From: Thysanoteuthis rhombus
Lineage: Eukaryota > Mollusca > Cephalopoda > Oegopsida > Thysanoteuthidae
Assembly: GCA_963457665.1 (NCBI GenBank)
Contig: OY735206.1
Coordinates: 56,884,484-56,948,483 of the forward strand
DNA length: 64,000 nucleotides
Direction of reading: 5' to 3'
Under the pieces are notes generated by a model. The model was not told the origin of the DNA. It searched no databases and saw only the letters and a program-made list of their open reading frames with translations. Below, piece by piece: positions 21,879-34,498 of this stretch. Every line of letters begins with the position of its first letter. The stretch's first letter is position 1. Both the position numbers and the translations under genes were made by a program.

Positions 21879-23535
21879 ATATCTCTCACCTTCAGTTTAT
21901 TATTGCAAATGTCATATTTATCAACATATCTATACTTGCTTCCGTACCTATCAGCAGAGGCTCTATGTTGCTAACTCAACAGAAACGCGTTCCTTTCATT
22001 TTATATTCTTTCCAAAAGATGCCATTAATCACTCATTCTCCTGTGCCAACGTATGTAACAATTATTTCACCCGAATGTATTTTATCCAGAGAGATCATAA
22101 AGCTGGAAAAGTGATTTCTCATTCTATTCAAGAACAAAAACAAACAAACCAAAAAATGAAACTAAAAATAAGAATAACTCGTGTCATCATCGTGACAGTT
22201 GATATCATCCTTTTCTTATTTTAAACATAACAGCGCGAATTAGCTATCAACCAGGAAAACAAGTAGAAGCGCCGGTCGTTTGTCTCTTTCTTGGACTATC
22301 TTTTGAATCAATAAAACTGAACTGATGCTTTGTATCTTTTCTTCAATTATTATCTAAAAGGCACGCTTTTGGAAGAACCTTTCGACTTTTCAGTTCTCTT
22401 CATACATTAAAAGAATCATATAATTTCTTCATTTAACATTCGGGAAAAAAAAGAACACTTTAGTTTTGACTTTTCTTTAATCGTGACTGATAACAAATGC
22501 AGAAAATTGAATGCCGTCTGGAATTTTAAATGAAGTCGAAACTTCAATAACTTTTAGTTGATAAACTATCATCCACTTTAAAAGAACAATTATCTATCAG
22601 ACTCAATCAGAATGCAAATGTTCAGCCATTCAGAGATTGTCTACAAATTGGCCTCCAAGTAAACCGTAGCCATTTTTTTTGTTATTGCTCCTTTTGTCTT
22701 TGTTTTTTGTTTTTTTTATCATCTCCGTCAAAGAATCTGTAAGCTCAACGTTTGAAGAGAAAGACTGAATATTCAAAAGAAAATTATTCTTGTTCATTCT
22801 CTTATTATCATTAGAAACATTAGTAAGTTTGCTTGCCATTTAATGGTAAAACCTTTACCTATCATTCACAAGAGAGAGAAAAAATCGCCTGGGCAAAAAA
22901 AAGAGTAAAAGTAGAGATACTTATAAAAATAAAGGTAAACGAAATACGATTTAGGATAAGTGGCGAATAGCTATTAAAGTAATGTGAGCAGTCTAACAGC
23001 ATAAACGCTTGGTCGTCTTTTCTTGTGTCTCTTCCATTCTGTTTATAACAATTGTCCAATAAGCAGACAAGAAATTGTTCCTCTTTCTACTCAGCTGAGC
23101 GAGACGCTTTTGTCTACACTTCACTAAGCAAACAACGGAGAAAAAACTGGTCTCAACAAACATTCGGAAATCTTACCGAAATTATAGGAACAATTTGAGC
23201 TTTTTTTTTTCTCCCTCTTGATACCTCCGGCAAATCCTCATGTAAGGTGGTTTTATGATGCTGCAAAACATGGTGGTTTTCTACACGCAAGAATCTCGGA
23301 TTGTATAGCCAAGCAGACCTTATTTGTTTTATACAAAATAGCTTAATGGCTAGGTATCAGTTCTCTTTTTGATGAATGTTATACGTCGGTTAAATCGTTC
23401 TTCCGTTCAAAGTCAACCAATGAATGTTTACTGCAATAGCAATCAAAAAGGGGAAGGGTTTGCGGAGGAAATAATCACAGACCCAGTAACACAGAATTGA
23501 ACTCTTCCTACTGAAATCAAAAAGGTCTATTCTTC
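21875..23535. other. No gene recognised
   Basis: AT-rich. The short frames of 65-101 codons carry no known motif. Confidence 0.5.
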
Positions 23536-23650
23536 TTCTCTCTCTCCCTCCCTCTCTCTCTCTCTCTCTCTGTTTTTCTGTTTGTCCCTCTCTCTGTGTC
23601 TGTCTCTTGTTGGACCATTCTCTCTTTCTCTCTTTCGGGTGTGGTCGTAG
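23536..23650. repeat. Imperfect (CT)n tract
   Basis: CT with CCCT, TGTC and TTTC interruptions. A G10 run follows at about 23657-23668. Confidence 0.85.
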
Positions 23651-23668
23651 TAATTAGGGGGGGGGGGG

Positions 23669-24380
23669 CAAGCAAAGACAAATAAAGTATGTTACCTATA
23701 ATGTTAGTTATAGAAAGATTCTGACCAAATCGGGTATAATTTTAAGGGCGTTTGCTGAACAGAAACACCTCTGATAGATGATCACATATATTGAGTTCTT
23801 GGTAACCACAAGTTTTACAGAACCTGTTTTTTCCGGCTATCCTTCGCACGCAATGAGTACTTCAATAAGGCTATTTTAGGTATTAATCTCTCAGAAAGCA
23901 TCTTCAGTTCCGTTGTAATGCAGAATGTGCTGAAAAGTCCAAATATTTGTGTTGATATAACATTAGTTGTTTTTTTTTTGTTTGTTTGTTTGTTTTTTTA
24001 TTCAAAAAGGCGAAAGTCCCTCTATGACAAGGTTTTGATGTTAAACAGTTCAACCAATTCTAGGATCAAGTTGTCGACAACAAGAAGAAAAGAAGGCGTT
24101 AGGGAGAGGATTCCACTGTTCTGGCTGACTGAAGAGTAGCCGAAAGACAGCAAAAATCTATATCTTGCCAGAAGATTAAAAAGAAAAAAGAAAACAGTCA
24201 TGGGAACAGTCTTGAGGAACACAGCAAAGAGGTTGGAATTTGGCAGAAGGACCGAGACCATCCCGAAAACGGTACAAATCAACTGGAACATCGAGAAGTG
24301 TCCCTGGGTATTGAGCAGATTTGTGATTACTTGATCTCGTGCAGGAGATCCGTTAGTCACTGCTGGTGTGAAAACTCAAT
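23669..24380. other. No secure gene; possible retroelement debris
   Basis: A 112-codon minus frame (24022-24360) overlaps sequence whose end (tcactgctggtgtgaaaact) resembles the stretch preceding R2-like copy 2 (tcactgccagtgtgaaaaat). This suggests upstream debris of the same retroelement. Confidence 0.4.
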
Positions 24381-24381
24381 T

Positions 24382-24382
24382 T

Positions 24383-24423
<41 letters not shown>
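24382..24423. repeat. (GAT)n microsatellite
   Basis: About 14 GAT units next to an R2-like tail. Such repeats are common at the 3' ends of these retroelements. Confidence 0.95.
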
Positions 24424-24468
24424 AATAACAATAATTCCTGAGAATTGAAAAGATATTAAACATAAAAA

Positions 24469-24591
24469 ATGACAGTCACAGTTGTGGTCAGGGCTCTGGT
24501 AACGGCCAAGTGGTTGGAGGAACTAGATATCATACAGACGGCAGCACTCTTGAAATAAACTAGAATACTGAGGATAGTCCTGGAGTATTAG
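24469..24591 (+). pseudogene. R2-like non-LTR retrotransposon C-terminal tail, copy 1
   Basis: Reads MTVTVVVRALVTAKWLEELD, IIQTAALLK, stop, TRILRIVLEY, stop. The family pattern, known from many invertebrate non-LTR reverse transcriptases, is VxVVPVVxGALGTVPKxLEExLxxI...xLLQKTALLGTARILRKVLE-stop. One in-frame stop sits where GTAR is expected. Only the last ~40 residues are present. The copy follows a (GAT)n microsatellite (24382-24423) and lies just upstream of a second, longer copy of the same family. The R2-like label is from memory of the family and should be treated as approximate. Confidence 0.6.
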
Positions 24592-24611
24592 GTAATACCC
24601 AATTTTTAGTA

Positions 24612-25010
24612 GAAACTACCAATCACTGCCAGTGTGAAAAATCAAAGACCCCGAAACTTCGACACCAAAACCGATCACCATATTCAATCGAAAAGAGTTG
24701 ATCTAGTAATTATGCTCAAATTAAAGAGAACCAGCCAAATCCTAGACGTGGCTTTACCTGCAGACTACAGAGTAAATACGAAAGAGAATGAAACATTTGT
24801 AAAGCACCAGGACTCGACCCAGGAGCCGAAAAAGTGTGAAACATGAAAGTCAGGGTAGTGTCAATAATAGTGTGTCCACTATAGTACCAAAGATATTGAA
24901 GGTTAAGATTGGTGGAGTTAAGAAGGAGGAATGATTGAGACTTTACAGACCATAGAAACGCTTGGAAGTGGGTGTCTGGAAAAATACTAAGAATAGTGCT
25001 GGAAATATGA
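24612..25010 (+). pseudogene. R2-like non-LTR retrotransposon C-terminal region, copy 2, with PD-(D/E)XK-like motif
   Basis: The first open part reads TKTDHHIQSKRVDLVI and SQILDVALPADYRVNTKENE, matching the family pattern TDH.I.ARRPDIVI...I(I/L)DVAIPADYRV.EKE.EK. That pattern is the C-terminal restriction-like (PD-(D/E)XK) endonuclease region of R2/R4-type elements. The Pro of the RPD motif has become Val (RVD) while both Asp positions are kept. After a stop at about 24844 and frame changes, the tail IETLQTIETLGSG and ILRIVLEI, stop, can be read, equivalent to LLQKTALLGTARILRKVLEI. The copy is multiply broken. The copy-1 tail ends about 20 bases upstream, giving a tandem or nested arrangement. 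Confidence 0.65.
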
Positions 25011-26365
25011 GACTAACGTCCACTGGTCGCCAGCCATGGCTCAACAGGAGAATGAACATAGCATAAGGATTAGAAAAATTGGAAGGTTCGGACAGTAAAA
25101 AATGACATTGCTACAGATATATATGAGGACCCTGAGAGAAGGCCTGAAGTTTTGATTGGATTGCCACTCAGTCTTCAGCAATGACCTCTAGACATCTTGT
25201 ATGAACATACAGACAATGATAATAATGATTAGTTCTAATAACAAGATACAAAGTCCCAATGAAGAGTCTGCATGACTGTCAACCATAGCTCTATAATGAG
25301 TATAGCTCAACGGTTTCTGATAAGACCGACTGTCGAAATATATAAGATTGCATTTCTGCTGTTTGCCCGGTGACAAATGATTTTACTGGCACCAAACGAC
25401 AAAAGAATACTGGTTTCTTAAAAGTAGGTAATGTTTTGGGGACGAGGCAAAGAGGTTCCAGTCAAGATATTAGGTCAGCAATCAAGGTTACGAAAAATTA
25501 TTTTAAGTATAGAAAACAATTGAAGACATATTCCCTTTCGCTTGCAAATTTGTAAAATCTGTGATGGCAGTGATACGAGGAAAAAAATAATGAACATATC
25601 GTATGAGGAGAGATGAAAAAATTAGAAATATTGGTGTACACAGCTATAACTTTATCAAAATATCCTTCCACAATAAACATGTCAATCTAGATGGATTCGG
25701 TTGAGAAGAAACCTTAAACATATTTACGTACATGGCTATACTTTCTTTACAAGATCCGAAACATTACAAATTTTTGCTAAAGGCAAAAGATTTTCAATTC
25801 TTAGTCTTATATATTCCTTTTTTTTCTTTGAAGGTGATAAAACTGCAGAAAGCTTCGAGGAAAACCACTGTTTGCCTTCAGGAGAGAAAAAAAAATCATC
25901 CTCAAAATAGACAGATTTAGCTCTAAGTAACACATTCCTGGAATGTTTGCGTCGAACCCCCATACATTCGCAACTGACTGCTATTCTCTTATGATTCTAT
26001 ATTTATTCAAGATTGTTTGTGTTTCCTCTCCCGTTTTTCATAATTTATTTCACTTTCTCCTTTCTATGCTTCTCTCTATTTTTTGATTAAACATTTTCTT
26101 TTTTTTCTGTCATTTCATTCTTTCTTCGATACTTTCTTTGTTTCTATCTTTTTTATTCTGATGGAAACGTAAGAGGATTTTAGTTATTTTTTTCAAATAG
26201 ACGCAGATGCCTCTGAAAAAAAAAACGAGAAAAATGCGCGGGAAAGTTGACGTCATCGATGAGATCAACATTAATGACATCATCGACATTGCCATAGGAA
26301 CGACGTTTGTCTTTTCCATTCGGTTGCTTCAGTACGAAACTGAATACATAGCCTATCGCATCCGC
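25011..26365. other. No gene recognised
   Basis: Unassigned AT-rich DNA. One TGACGTCA (26248-26255) lies next to a near-repeat tgacatca (26276-26283). Confidence 0.45.
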
Positions 26366-26367
26366 AA

Positions 26368-26418
26368 CCACACACACGCATGTGCACACACCCCATGCAC
26401 GCACACACACACACACAC

Positions 26419-26485
<67 letters not shown>

Positions 26486-26486
26486 A
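26368..26486. repeat. (CA)n then (TA)n(GTAT)n microsatellite
   Basis: CA with CACG steps to 26419, TA to 26473, then GTAT. Confidence 0.95.
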
Positions 26487-26682
26487 TTCGCGTTCTTTTA
26501 AGATTGTAGTGTTTCTGTAGTACGATTTGCTTCACTGTGAAAGACAGGCAAAGGTATAAAGATGTGTAGAACCAAATTAGCATGGTAAATAGTCAGTAAT
26601 AGAAAAGTGATCACTAGATCTATCTGGATATATATATCGATTTGCATGCGTTTATATTCGTTCTCACAATATGTACAAGTAC

Positions 26683-26684
<2 letters not shown>

Positions 26685-26742
<58 letters not shown>

Positions 26743-26848
26743 GAGTGCTGATGCCTGTATACATGCACTCCCTCTTCCCTCTTCTTTCTCTCTCTTTTCC
26801 CCCCTTTCTGTCTTCCTCTTTCTCTCTCACTCTCTCTCTCTCTCCCCT
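26685..26848. repeat. (TA)n followed by (CT)-rich tract
   Basis: TA at 26685-26743 with one ACA break, and CT-rich DNA at 26770-26848. Confidence 0.93.
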
Positions 26849-26849
26849 T

Positions 26850-27590
26850 ATATATATGTGTGTGTGCATATGATAATTTTATCTGTTTGTATTTATTTTA
26901 TCGTAACCAAAACGGCATATGGTAGACATAGTTCGTCTAGCGCTGCACCCTCCAAAACATCACCTTGAAAAATAAAACACATTCGGATGATCTTCAACTG
27001 TTTATGTTTTAATTTACATTTAGGTTCAATTTACGATATAATTATGATGCAGAACTACATCCTCATATTGCGTAAAGCTTCTATAAAAGAATAAAATATG
27101 AAAGAACGTTTCGACTTCATAAAGTAATGTCTTATTCTGGTAAGACTCTTTTCTGTAAATTGATTTTTTACTCGACCTCATAAAGCTTTTTTAGAAGTTG
27201 TTTTTTTTTCCTCACCTGACCTCATATTCTCCCAGAAATACATATTCTGATAACGTAATTTACCGTTTAGAGATCAAAACAAAGAGAAACTTTGCCACCT
27301 GGGGGATGGAATACTAATTGAAAAGTAGTTTGCATCATTCATTTATTTGCAAATAGCTTTAGTATCAATTTGATACGGAGGAAGTAGACTAGAAATGAGC
27401 TCAATGGATGGCGTCGGCAATTTTCAAGTGAATACAAATATGTATGTGCGTGTGCGTACTCACACACGTGCATCTGTGATGATGTGTGTGCTTGTTCATG
27501 CGTGTTTTGTAGCTGTTGTCTCTACAGCAACAGGTCTATTAAATTATTATCATTTATATGCTATAGACACACACGTCTGTATATATGTGT
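26850..27590. other. No gene recognised
   Basis: AT-rich. A TG-rich stretch at 27435-27510 drives the Val/Cys-rich frames. Confidence 0.5.
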
Positions 27591-27596
27591 GTCAGA

Positions 27597-27624
27597 ATGT
27601 GTGTGTGTGTCTCTCTCTCTCTCC

Positions 27625-27687
<63 letters not shown>

Positions 27688-27718
27688 TATATATATGCAT
27701 ATATATGTGTGTGTGTGA
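27597..27718. repeat. (GT)-(CT)-(TA)-(GCATATAT)-(GT) compound microsatellite
   Basis: Five repeat types in 122 bases, all open in several frames. Confidence 0.95.
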
Positions 27719-28165
27719 GGCCAGAAGAATAGTACACATGAGTTTATATGCGTTTGTACGATACTCAGGAGTTCTACGCGAAGAAGGAGAACTATATACT
27801 GAATCTTATAATTACTTAATATCTACATATACGGGAATATTTTTCATATTCACGTATTGACTAAAATAACAGGCAAAATGTGTGATCTTTGGTGTAACTA
27901 CAGTGATTGTTTACTTTTATTTTTATTTTATTTTTTTTGTTGCATTACCATTACTCGTCAGATTGATAGTGCAGAGAATTGTGATACTCATGTGTTATAT
28001 AGACATAAAAATATTAAACTTTCCTGGACTTCGAGAGTTAGTTGAATCATCCAATCCAGACCATAAAGCCAAATTCAGTTATTGTAAACAAAAGGAAAAA
28101 TATTTGTCGGAAAGTGGATTTCGCTGTTCAAATAGACCGCAGAATACAATTGATATGAAGAGAAA

Positions 28166-28330
28166 AGCTGGATAAAAAAGGCAGGCCTTGTCTGAGTACT
28201 GGACAAAGTTGTGGAAAATGAAGGCGACGGTTGTACCTGATGTTGCTGGAAAGCTTGAAACACAACTAAAGAGCCTAGCAAAACGGCTGGGAAATCTGGA
28301 AATCTTGGGAAGAATAACGTCTATCCAGTA
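28166..28330 (+). pseudogene. Decayed R2-like retrotransposon tail, copy 3
   Basis: Plus-strand reading gives WTKLWKMKATVVPDVAGKLE, TQLKSLAKRLGNLEI, LGRITSIQ, stop. The family has (RLWKMK)xTVVPVVxGALGx(L)xKxLxxxLxxLxI. The match covers the LWKMK-VVP segment and the spacing to LEI. The region before it is open for about 40 codons but I cannot align it. Short length and sequence drift make this less secure than the 24.6 kb copy. The frame ends at a stop at about 28330 without the GTARILRKVL tail. Confidence 0.45.
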
Positions 28331-28607
28331 GATAAGATTATTGAAAATAGAGCAGACTTCCTCTCGTTCCATTTCCAGCCACAAGAATCGCATACCTCTG
28401 ATGGAAAATATACAAATAATAACAAATAAATAGCAAGTCCTCTACCATCATTATACTATGGAATTATGAATTTCAAACAGATCATTTAATCTGAGCTTGG
28501 AGACCAAATCGAAACTTTATAAACAAGGAAAAGGACAATGACTGTCCGAGAGGTATCCATCCATACAATGTCGACAAAACAATAGCCCGTCTAATGCAAT
28601 GGTTCCT

Positions 28608-28848
28608 TAGTCAACTCCAAAGTACTCCCCTTGTGACCTTTCTCACGTATTCGGGCGGCTCTTCTCAAAACAGTATGCAAAGTCCTCTTTCAGGATCTCT
28701 ATCAGTTGGCCTGTTGCGTTCTACCTGATCTCTCCTACAGTCTGAAATTCCCCTCCTCCTTTGAACGGCGCAAAGCCAGAAGTTTCAGGGAGCCAAGTCT
28801 GGAATGCACAAGGGCTGGCACATCTGTATGATGCGATGTTTCGCTATA
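28608..28848 (-). pseudogene. C-terminal fragment of a GVQW3/FLJ37770-like mariner transposase
   Basis: Minus-strand reading gives KHRIIQMCQPLCIPDLAP, stop, NFWL, then in another frame FKGGGEFQTVGEI, stop, NATGQLIEILKEDFAYCFEK, and SQGEYFGVD. The family pattern is KH.I(V/I)Q..QPPYSPDLAPCDFWLFPKLK.PLKG.RFQTVEEI..NATRQL.AIPKEDF..CFEKWK.RW.KC..SQGEYFEGD. The match runs to the natural C-terminus. Where the third catalytic Asp should be (PCDFWLF) the copy reads stop-Asn, so it cannot be active. At least two frameshifts are present. No N-terminal half lies next to it. A separate N-terminal piece of the same transposase type is at 18.75 kb. Confidence 0.75.
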
Positions 28849-29204
28849 ATACAGTGTACAAAACTTGAATAATGGACAGATTCGACCTCCGTGAAGTTCA
28901 GTACATAAGATCACTGAACTGTATCTTACTATCGACTGAATGGCGACAAAAGAGAGTTTCTGTTTACGCACATGCAATATGGTCATGCTTTGGTTTTCAA
29001 TCTACGTCGTCTGAACAGCCAGTTCCGGGGATTCCTCAAAGTGCCTGAATAATTTCCGTACATATCACGTGGATATGTCAGATGATGAATCTCAATTTCC
29101 AACTGACAACAGAGTAAAATGGAACGTAAATGAAAAACAGAAAAAAATTGTACATTTTGTCAGAAAACTAAAATAGATAAATGAACGTTGAGGTGATGAT
29201 TATG

Positions 29205-29345
29205 CTCATCATTATCGTTGGTGTTGGAAAAGTTCCAGCAAGTTTTGCAAAAATATTGGCAGAACTAGAAATTTTAGACGAATCCCAGCGACGTTATTGA
29301 TAAAAATCCTCAAGAATAGCGGGGAAAGTCCTGAACTATTACAGG
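29205..29345 (+). pseudogene. Possible R2-like retrotransposon tail, copy 4
   Basis: Reading HHYRWCWKSS in one frame and IIIVGVGKVPASFAKILAEL, EILDE in another resembles the VxGALGKVPxSLxKxLxELxI part of the same retroelement tail. Stops follow within 10 codons. The similarity rests on about 20 residues, so it could be chance. It lies about 1 kb downstream of the copy at 28.2 kb, with the C-terminal fragment of a minus-strand transposase between them. Confidence 0.3.
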
Positions 29346-32120
29346 GCCAGGCTGTCACTTGATCTACAACAAAAGTTATCAAATACCACTATTAAGAAAC
29401 TCGATGCGTAAAAAGAATGATATCCTATCAGTATTATGAATATAGGCAAATGGGGAAAAATGACGTCTTATCAGTGAAGTATTAGATAAAGTTCATGCTT
29501 GTAAAATCTGTTAAACACCCTGAGAAGAAGTACGTACATTTCATTATGATCATGGCGAAACTAACATTCTTTCATTACGCATTTTCGCCCACAAGTTCCT
29601 TTGGATGAGCTCGAAGGCGTTCATGCATGCATGTGCGTTTGATACGTTGACCCACAGGTGATCATGCTTGGCTGCATACTCATAGATCTTGAGCTACGAT
29701 ATGGAAACATCTTCCGTTGATCTGAGTCCAACAAAATAAACCAACCATGAAAGAAACATGAGGAACCTCGGCATTCACAATTGGCAGTTTGAATAGAAAC
29801 AGGATTATTCGCAACGTTAGGAAAATGCTTAAAATTTCACCGTTGGCTTAAAGTACATAACAATCATGATATAAGACTTGAGATTTAAAACTTCACTGTA
29901 TCGATCGAGAGATGATTACAATGTTTTACATGCAATTTCGATAGCGTTTGCTGTGTAATTGTATATTTTTACGCCTCACAATGACCTGAAAATGTCTCTT
30001 TTAGCATTCTTATTCATATAGGGCCTTTGTTATTTATGTTTCCGTAGTATTTTTAATATAACATTCATCGCTATGGCAGATATTTTAGAATGTCAAAATA
30101 TTCGAAGGATGAATATATAATGGTTATCTCAAGGAAACAAGGAACAGCATACTTCCTCAAGAACTCATCTACATAATTGAACACTGTATTATCTTCATCT
30201 TCATCGATATCCAGCAACGGGGTTTGAAGCCCAGTTTTGAACAGATGTGAATAACTGCTGTTGGACACTTACTCGTTTACATTATCGATAGTTCAATCAC
30301 AATAGTGTTGACTATTAATTTACTTCTGCCAAATTGGAGAAAGATATGATTTGGACGCCTCTTTTTCATCCGCCAGTTTTGCACACAAGATGGCTCAAAA
30401 TTCACTCAATCAATTACAATGAAAAGTTTGAAGGATGGACAGTCGGACAAAAAACAGTCGCTTAAATTCAAGGGCAGATCCAGGAATATTTTGATTGAGA
30501 GATATTTATCCGTTTTTATCCGTTTATGTATAAGCTTATGTCTGTCATCTTCTCCAAAAGTTCTTAGTGTATTTCGATATAATTTTGTTGGAAGGGGCAA
30601 TAGACTAGGAAATTAATGCGATAACCAGTGATTAAATTTAAGGACGGATCTAAGTGCAATTACTCCCCTTACGTCGTAGTTATATACCCACACCACATGA
30701 TATTGCCAAAAGGTCATGTCTGTTCACACGATATCTCCAAATATTCTCAATAGCTTCAATGATATTTTATGGACAGCTGGACAATGAGTCATGGAAGAAA
30801 AAATCCACTTCGAGGCGGATCAATGCACAATAATTTCTCCTGACAATGGCTATGGCTGAGGTATGCACTGTCCAAATTACATTCCACCATCGCCATTTCG
30901 AATAGCGTATGTGCTCCCCCTGCTTTACGAAAGTATGATTTACGCCACTTCACTTTTATGAAAAACATCAAGCCACCGTAGCTTTGAAACAAAATTTCTT
31001 GGCATCTGCGCCTTGTCTCGGTCTGTTTTATGTATCTGTGGCAAGATGTGTCCTAAGGTATCAGAAGCCTAAGAGAGGTCGTGACGGAGCTGCAGCGTTT
31101 TTAGTGTGAAATTGGAAGATATAGAAAAGGGGGTTTGGGGAGGTCTGAGCACGATCACAAATTTTCCCATACAAAAATAAGGATATGCTTTATCACATTA
31201 CACCATCGCAGCTTACGAAAGTTTTCGTAGAAATGCTCAATATTTGGGTATCAAAGCCTGTACAGGTATTCCCTGCTCGACGGAAACTCGATTTTCACAA
31301 TTTCGTCTTCACGATATATCTATTTGTATTTTCCCACTATTTCTTTTGATATCTTTTGTATGGATGATCTGCATTGCACCCTTAACAGTACCCTAAGTCA
31401 ACAGCGCTAACATTATTTTCGTGAGAAATCCTTTCGGAAAGAAAGTTACTATACCAAGTTCTTTAATCGACTAAAATTGACTAGTATACGAAGTACAACG
31501 AGTGTTTTTGCAGGAGGCATATCCTCACCACGGCTGTAAATAGTGATTCGTCGGACGAAGTTCACACTGATATCGACACGTTTTCATAGCTTCTATAATT
31601 GACACCTAACTGAAATAGATCTTTTATTCGACAAGTAATTCACGTGATTTCCTGCAATTTATGAATGAATGCAACCTTATTCATAATACTCATCGTAAGT
31701 AAGTTAGCAAGCCGACTTGATAACCGCGTAAAGAAACAAATAGTGACTTACTTGCAGGAGTATGTAAACTGTTCCTTTATCGTCCTAGTAAATGAAGGAT
31801 TTTTATCTGTAAATAGAGAAAGTAAGATGGATTAAAGCATTTAAAAAGAAAAAAATACTAGAATTTCAAAACAGTTGCACTCAGGAATATAAAGTTTGTT
31901 TTTTGTTGTATCATAACCAGTCTGTTCACCTTATCATTAAAAGGGTTAAAGATGACATTAGTATTTTCGGCATGATACTAATGAATATCATCATAAATAT
32001 TTTTGATGTAGTATTAAACAGCATTATTAGATAATTATCCTACATTACTTTCCGGTGAATTCTTATACAATATTGTCAAATAATATTGGCATTACTCTTC
32101 GAAGTATTGCTAAACTTGTT
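29346..32120. other. No gene recognised; long unassigned stretch
   Basis: The least repetitive part of the window. Two partly similar segments, 'ccaccatcgcc...tttacgaaag' near 30890-30935 and 'caccatcgcagcttacgaaag' near 31200-31220, hint at an old repeat. The minus frame at 30071-30268 (LLDIDEDEDNTVFNYVDEFL) is open but unrecognised. Confidence 0.4.
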
Positions 32121-32121
32121 G

Positions 32122-32451
<330 letters not shown>

Positions 32452-32754
32452 TAACCCCAGTGTGTGAGTGATCAAGAAAGATAGAAAGGTTGGACTTTTT
32501 AAAGTAATTACTGCTCTGTTAATAGTGATGGGAGAGTGGCTTGCCCCCCACCCCCAATGCTCAGCCAAGCACTCTTCCTTCTGGCAACTATATCAGAGAA
32601 GGCACATTTTTGCATAAACATCGGTTGATTGGCTAAAGTAACGGGAGTTTAGATTCATTCTATTTATTCCCCAGGGGTATTTGTGCTAACTAAACATAAA
32701 AGCAGCCTCAGTCAATACTCGAACTCAGTTTGTTTATAAGAAAAACCTTTTAAC

Positions 32755-32830
32755 CGGAATTTGAACTCAGGCTGCTGATTCAATTTTATCTGATGCCAAG
32801 CCGTTATGCCAACTCTGCATATCCATAGGC
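32755..32830 (-). mobile_element. tRNA-like SINE head
   Basis: The minus strand reads GTTGGCATAACGGCTTGGCA (fits TRGYNNARNNG) and, about 35 bases on, CCTGAGTTCAAATTCCGG (B box). GAGTTCGAGTATTG further on is a second B-box-like stretch, perhaps a second decayed unit. Confidence 0.5.
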
Positions 32831-33601
32831 TGGAAATAGATACAAGAACTTTCGAAAGTTCACTTAACATCACTTTTTGGCTCATTTTCGTAAAATGCGG
32901 CAATAGAGATGACCTTGTAAATGTGGTCAATAGACTGCGAATTAAATGATTTCAGAGATGGCTTGCGTGAGGGTTGGTTTTAAAAATAGACTCCGAACAA
33001 CAGGCTGTCTGGGAAATCGCTACTTATTTATACAAGAGATATGTAGTTGGGAGATCATAGATTGCTGGCTTGTCTCGTCTGGAGTAATCGTATTTGGTCC
33101 GGCGATCGATCTGCATTTTTCTCTGTATCCAATGACCTAGAAAAAAATTACCTCATTTGTTTAACTATGTTCGTCCTGATCAGGTCTCCGTTGTCTGGAG
33201 GTTAAACAGGAATTTATGAAGTTACCTTGACGATTTATTTTGAAACCAAAGTTTAATCGAGATAGTGGGGAGAGAGATCTAGAGACAGAGACACAGAGAG
33301 AGAAAGAGGGAAGGTTGGGAAGGATTTGATGGATAGATAGATATGGTGCTACAATCTATAAAAACATTCTATAAGCTTTCAGCCTCTTTCTCATTATAAA
33401 TGAATCTGTCTGCAATCTTCTCGCCTATCTAACTTCATTCCTCCTGAATATGTATCTATTTCCAAAAAAACCTTTGACGTATGTTTTTTCCTCAAAAAAA
33501 GGATGATCTTCGTTGGTATGCATCTATCTTTAAATTTTTCATTTATCTCTGTTTATCTATATCCCCACCTTGTTACCATTCTCCTTCCCGCCAATTTTAC
33601 C

Positions 33602-33626
33602 CTCTCTCTCTCTCTCTCTCTCTCTG
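33602..33626. repeat. (CT)n microsatellite
   Basis: 25 bases of CT. Confidence 0.93.
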
Positions 33627-33777
33627 TTAGACACACTTCCCCACCGTCTTTCTTATCACACTGTCAATGCAAACGATGTAAATTTCTATGTAAATCTTTT
33701 CAAATAAGGAGTATTTAAAATGGCTTCATGAATTTCACATTACTAAGAGCCACTTTTTCGCAAAACCTTATATGGCT

Positions 33778-33845
33778 GCCGTCATCTGGAGCAATTTCAT
33801 AATGAATTACACCGTCGCATTTAAATGATGAATAAAGTCTGTCTT
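33778..33845 (-). pseudogene. Possible mariner-type transposase scrap
   Basis: A minus-strand frame reads FKCDGVIHYEIAPDD. This resembles the (WWD..)GVIHYELLP.GQT segment of mariner transposases. Only about 15 residues support it, and nothing recognisable precedes or follows in any frame. It may be a chance match. Confidence 0.28.
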
Positions 33846-34460
33846 CCCAGGCTTTAGGAGAGCATGCTCTTTCGCATTAGATAAGTGAACTCCACCTTTG
33901 ACAACTGTTATAACTGGCTCTTCTGGATTTTACAACAGCGATGGAATCAAATAAACCTTCAGCATAGATTGATACGAGATACTTTTAACTATTTCTGGTG
34001 GTAAAATTCGGAAATTGAAAGATGCGCAAAGTATATATATGAATCAGATATAAAACTGACAATTGAAGAGAAGCTTTGTTAGCGCAATTTAATAGATAAT
34101 TTCTTTTTCTTGGTATTCAATTAATTTCTATAGTAAAATCATTGGAAGTTCATTTTTTTCCTTTACATTGTACGTACAATGGCCCAATTCTGTCTGTAAG
34201 GGATAGGAAAACAGGAAGAAAGGTATTTTCAGAGGTCAGGAATTAAGGCGAACGTTATAGAGCGAACAAGGCTATTACGTGTATGATAATATATCAACTG
34301 CATGTGAAATATAGATACAATAGCCAGAGATATACGATAACAACTGTTAAATCTGAGTAGGAAGATCAAAAGAATCTGATGTCGACAACTGTGATCAGTT
34401 GCTGACAATCGGTTTAGGAGCACAAAGGTTTAAATCGCAAAAAAGGCAACATTCAGATAC

Positions 34461-34462
<2 letters not shown>

Positions 34463-34497
<35 letters not shown>
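34463..34497. repeat. (TA)n microsatellite
   Basis: 35 bases of TA. Confidence 0.95.

Positions 34498-34498
<1 letters not shown>

Larger units (their letters stand above)
32831..34460. other. No gene recognised
   Basis: Mixed DNA with a weak transposase scrap at 33.8 kb. An A-box-like 'tctccgttgtctggaggtta' at 33184 lacks a B box. Confidence 0.4.

Noticed and set aside
33180..33235. tRNA-like SINE head (tctccgttgtctggaggtta)
   Set aside because: A-box-like only. No B box within tRNA distance.
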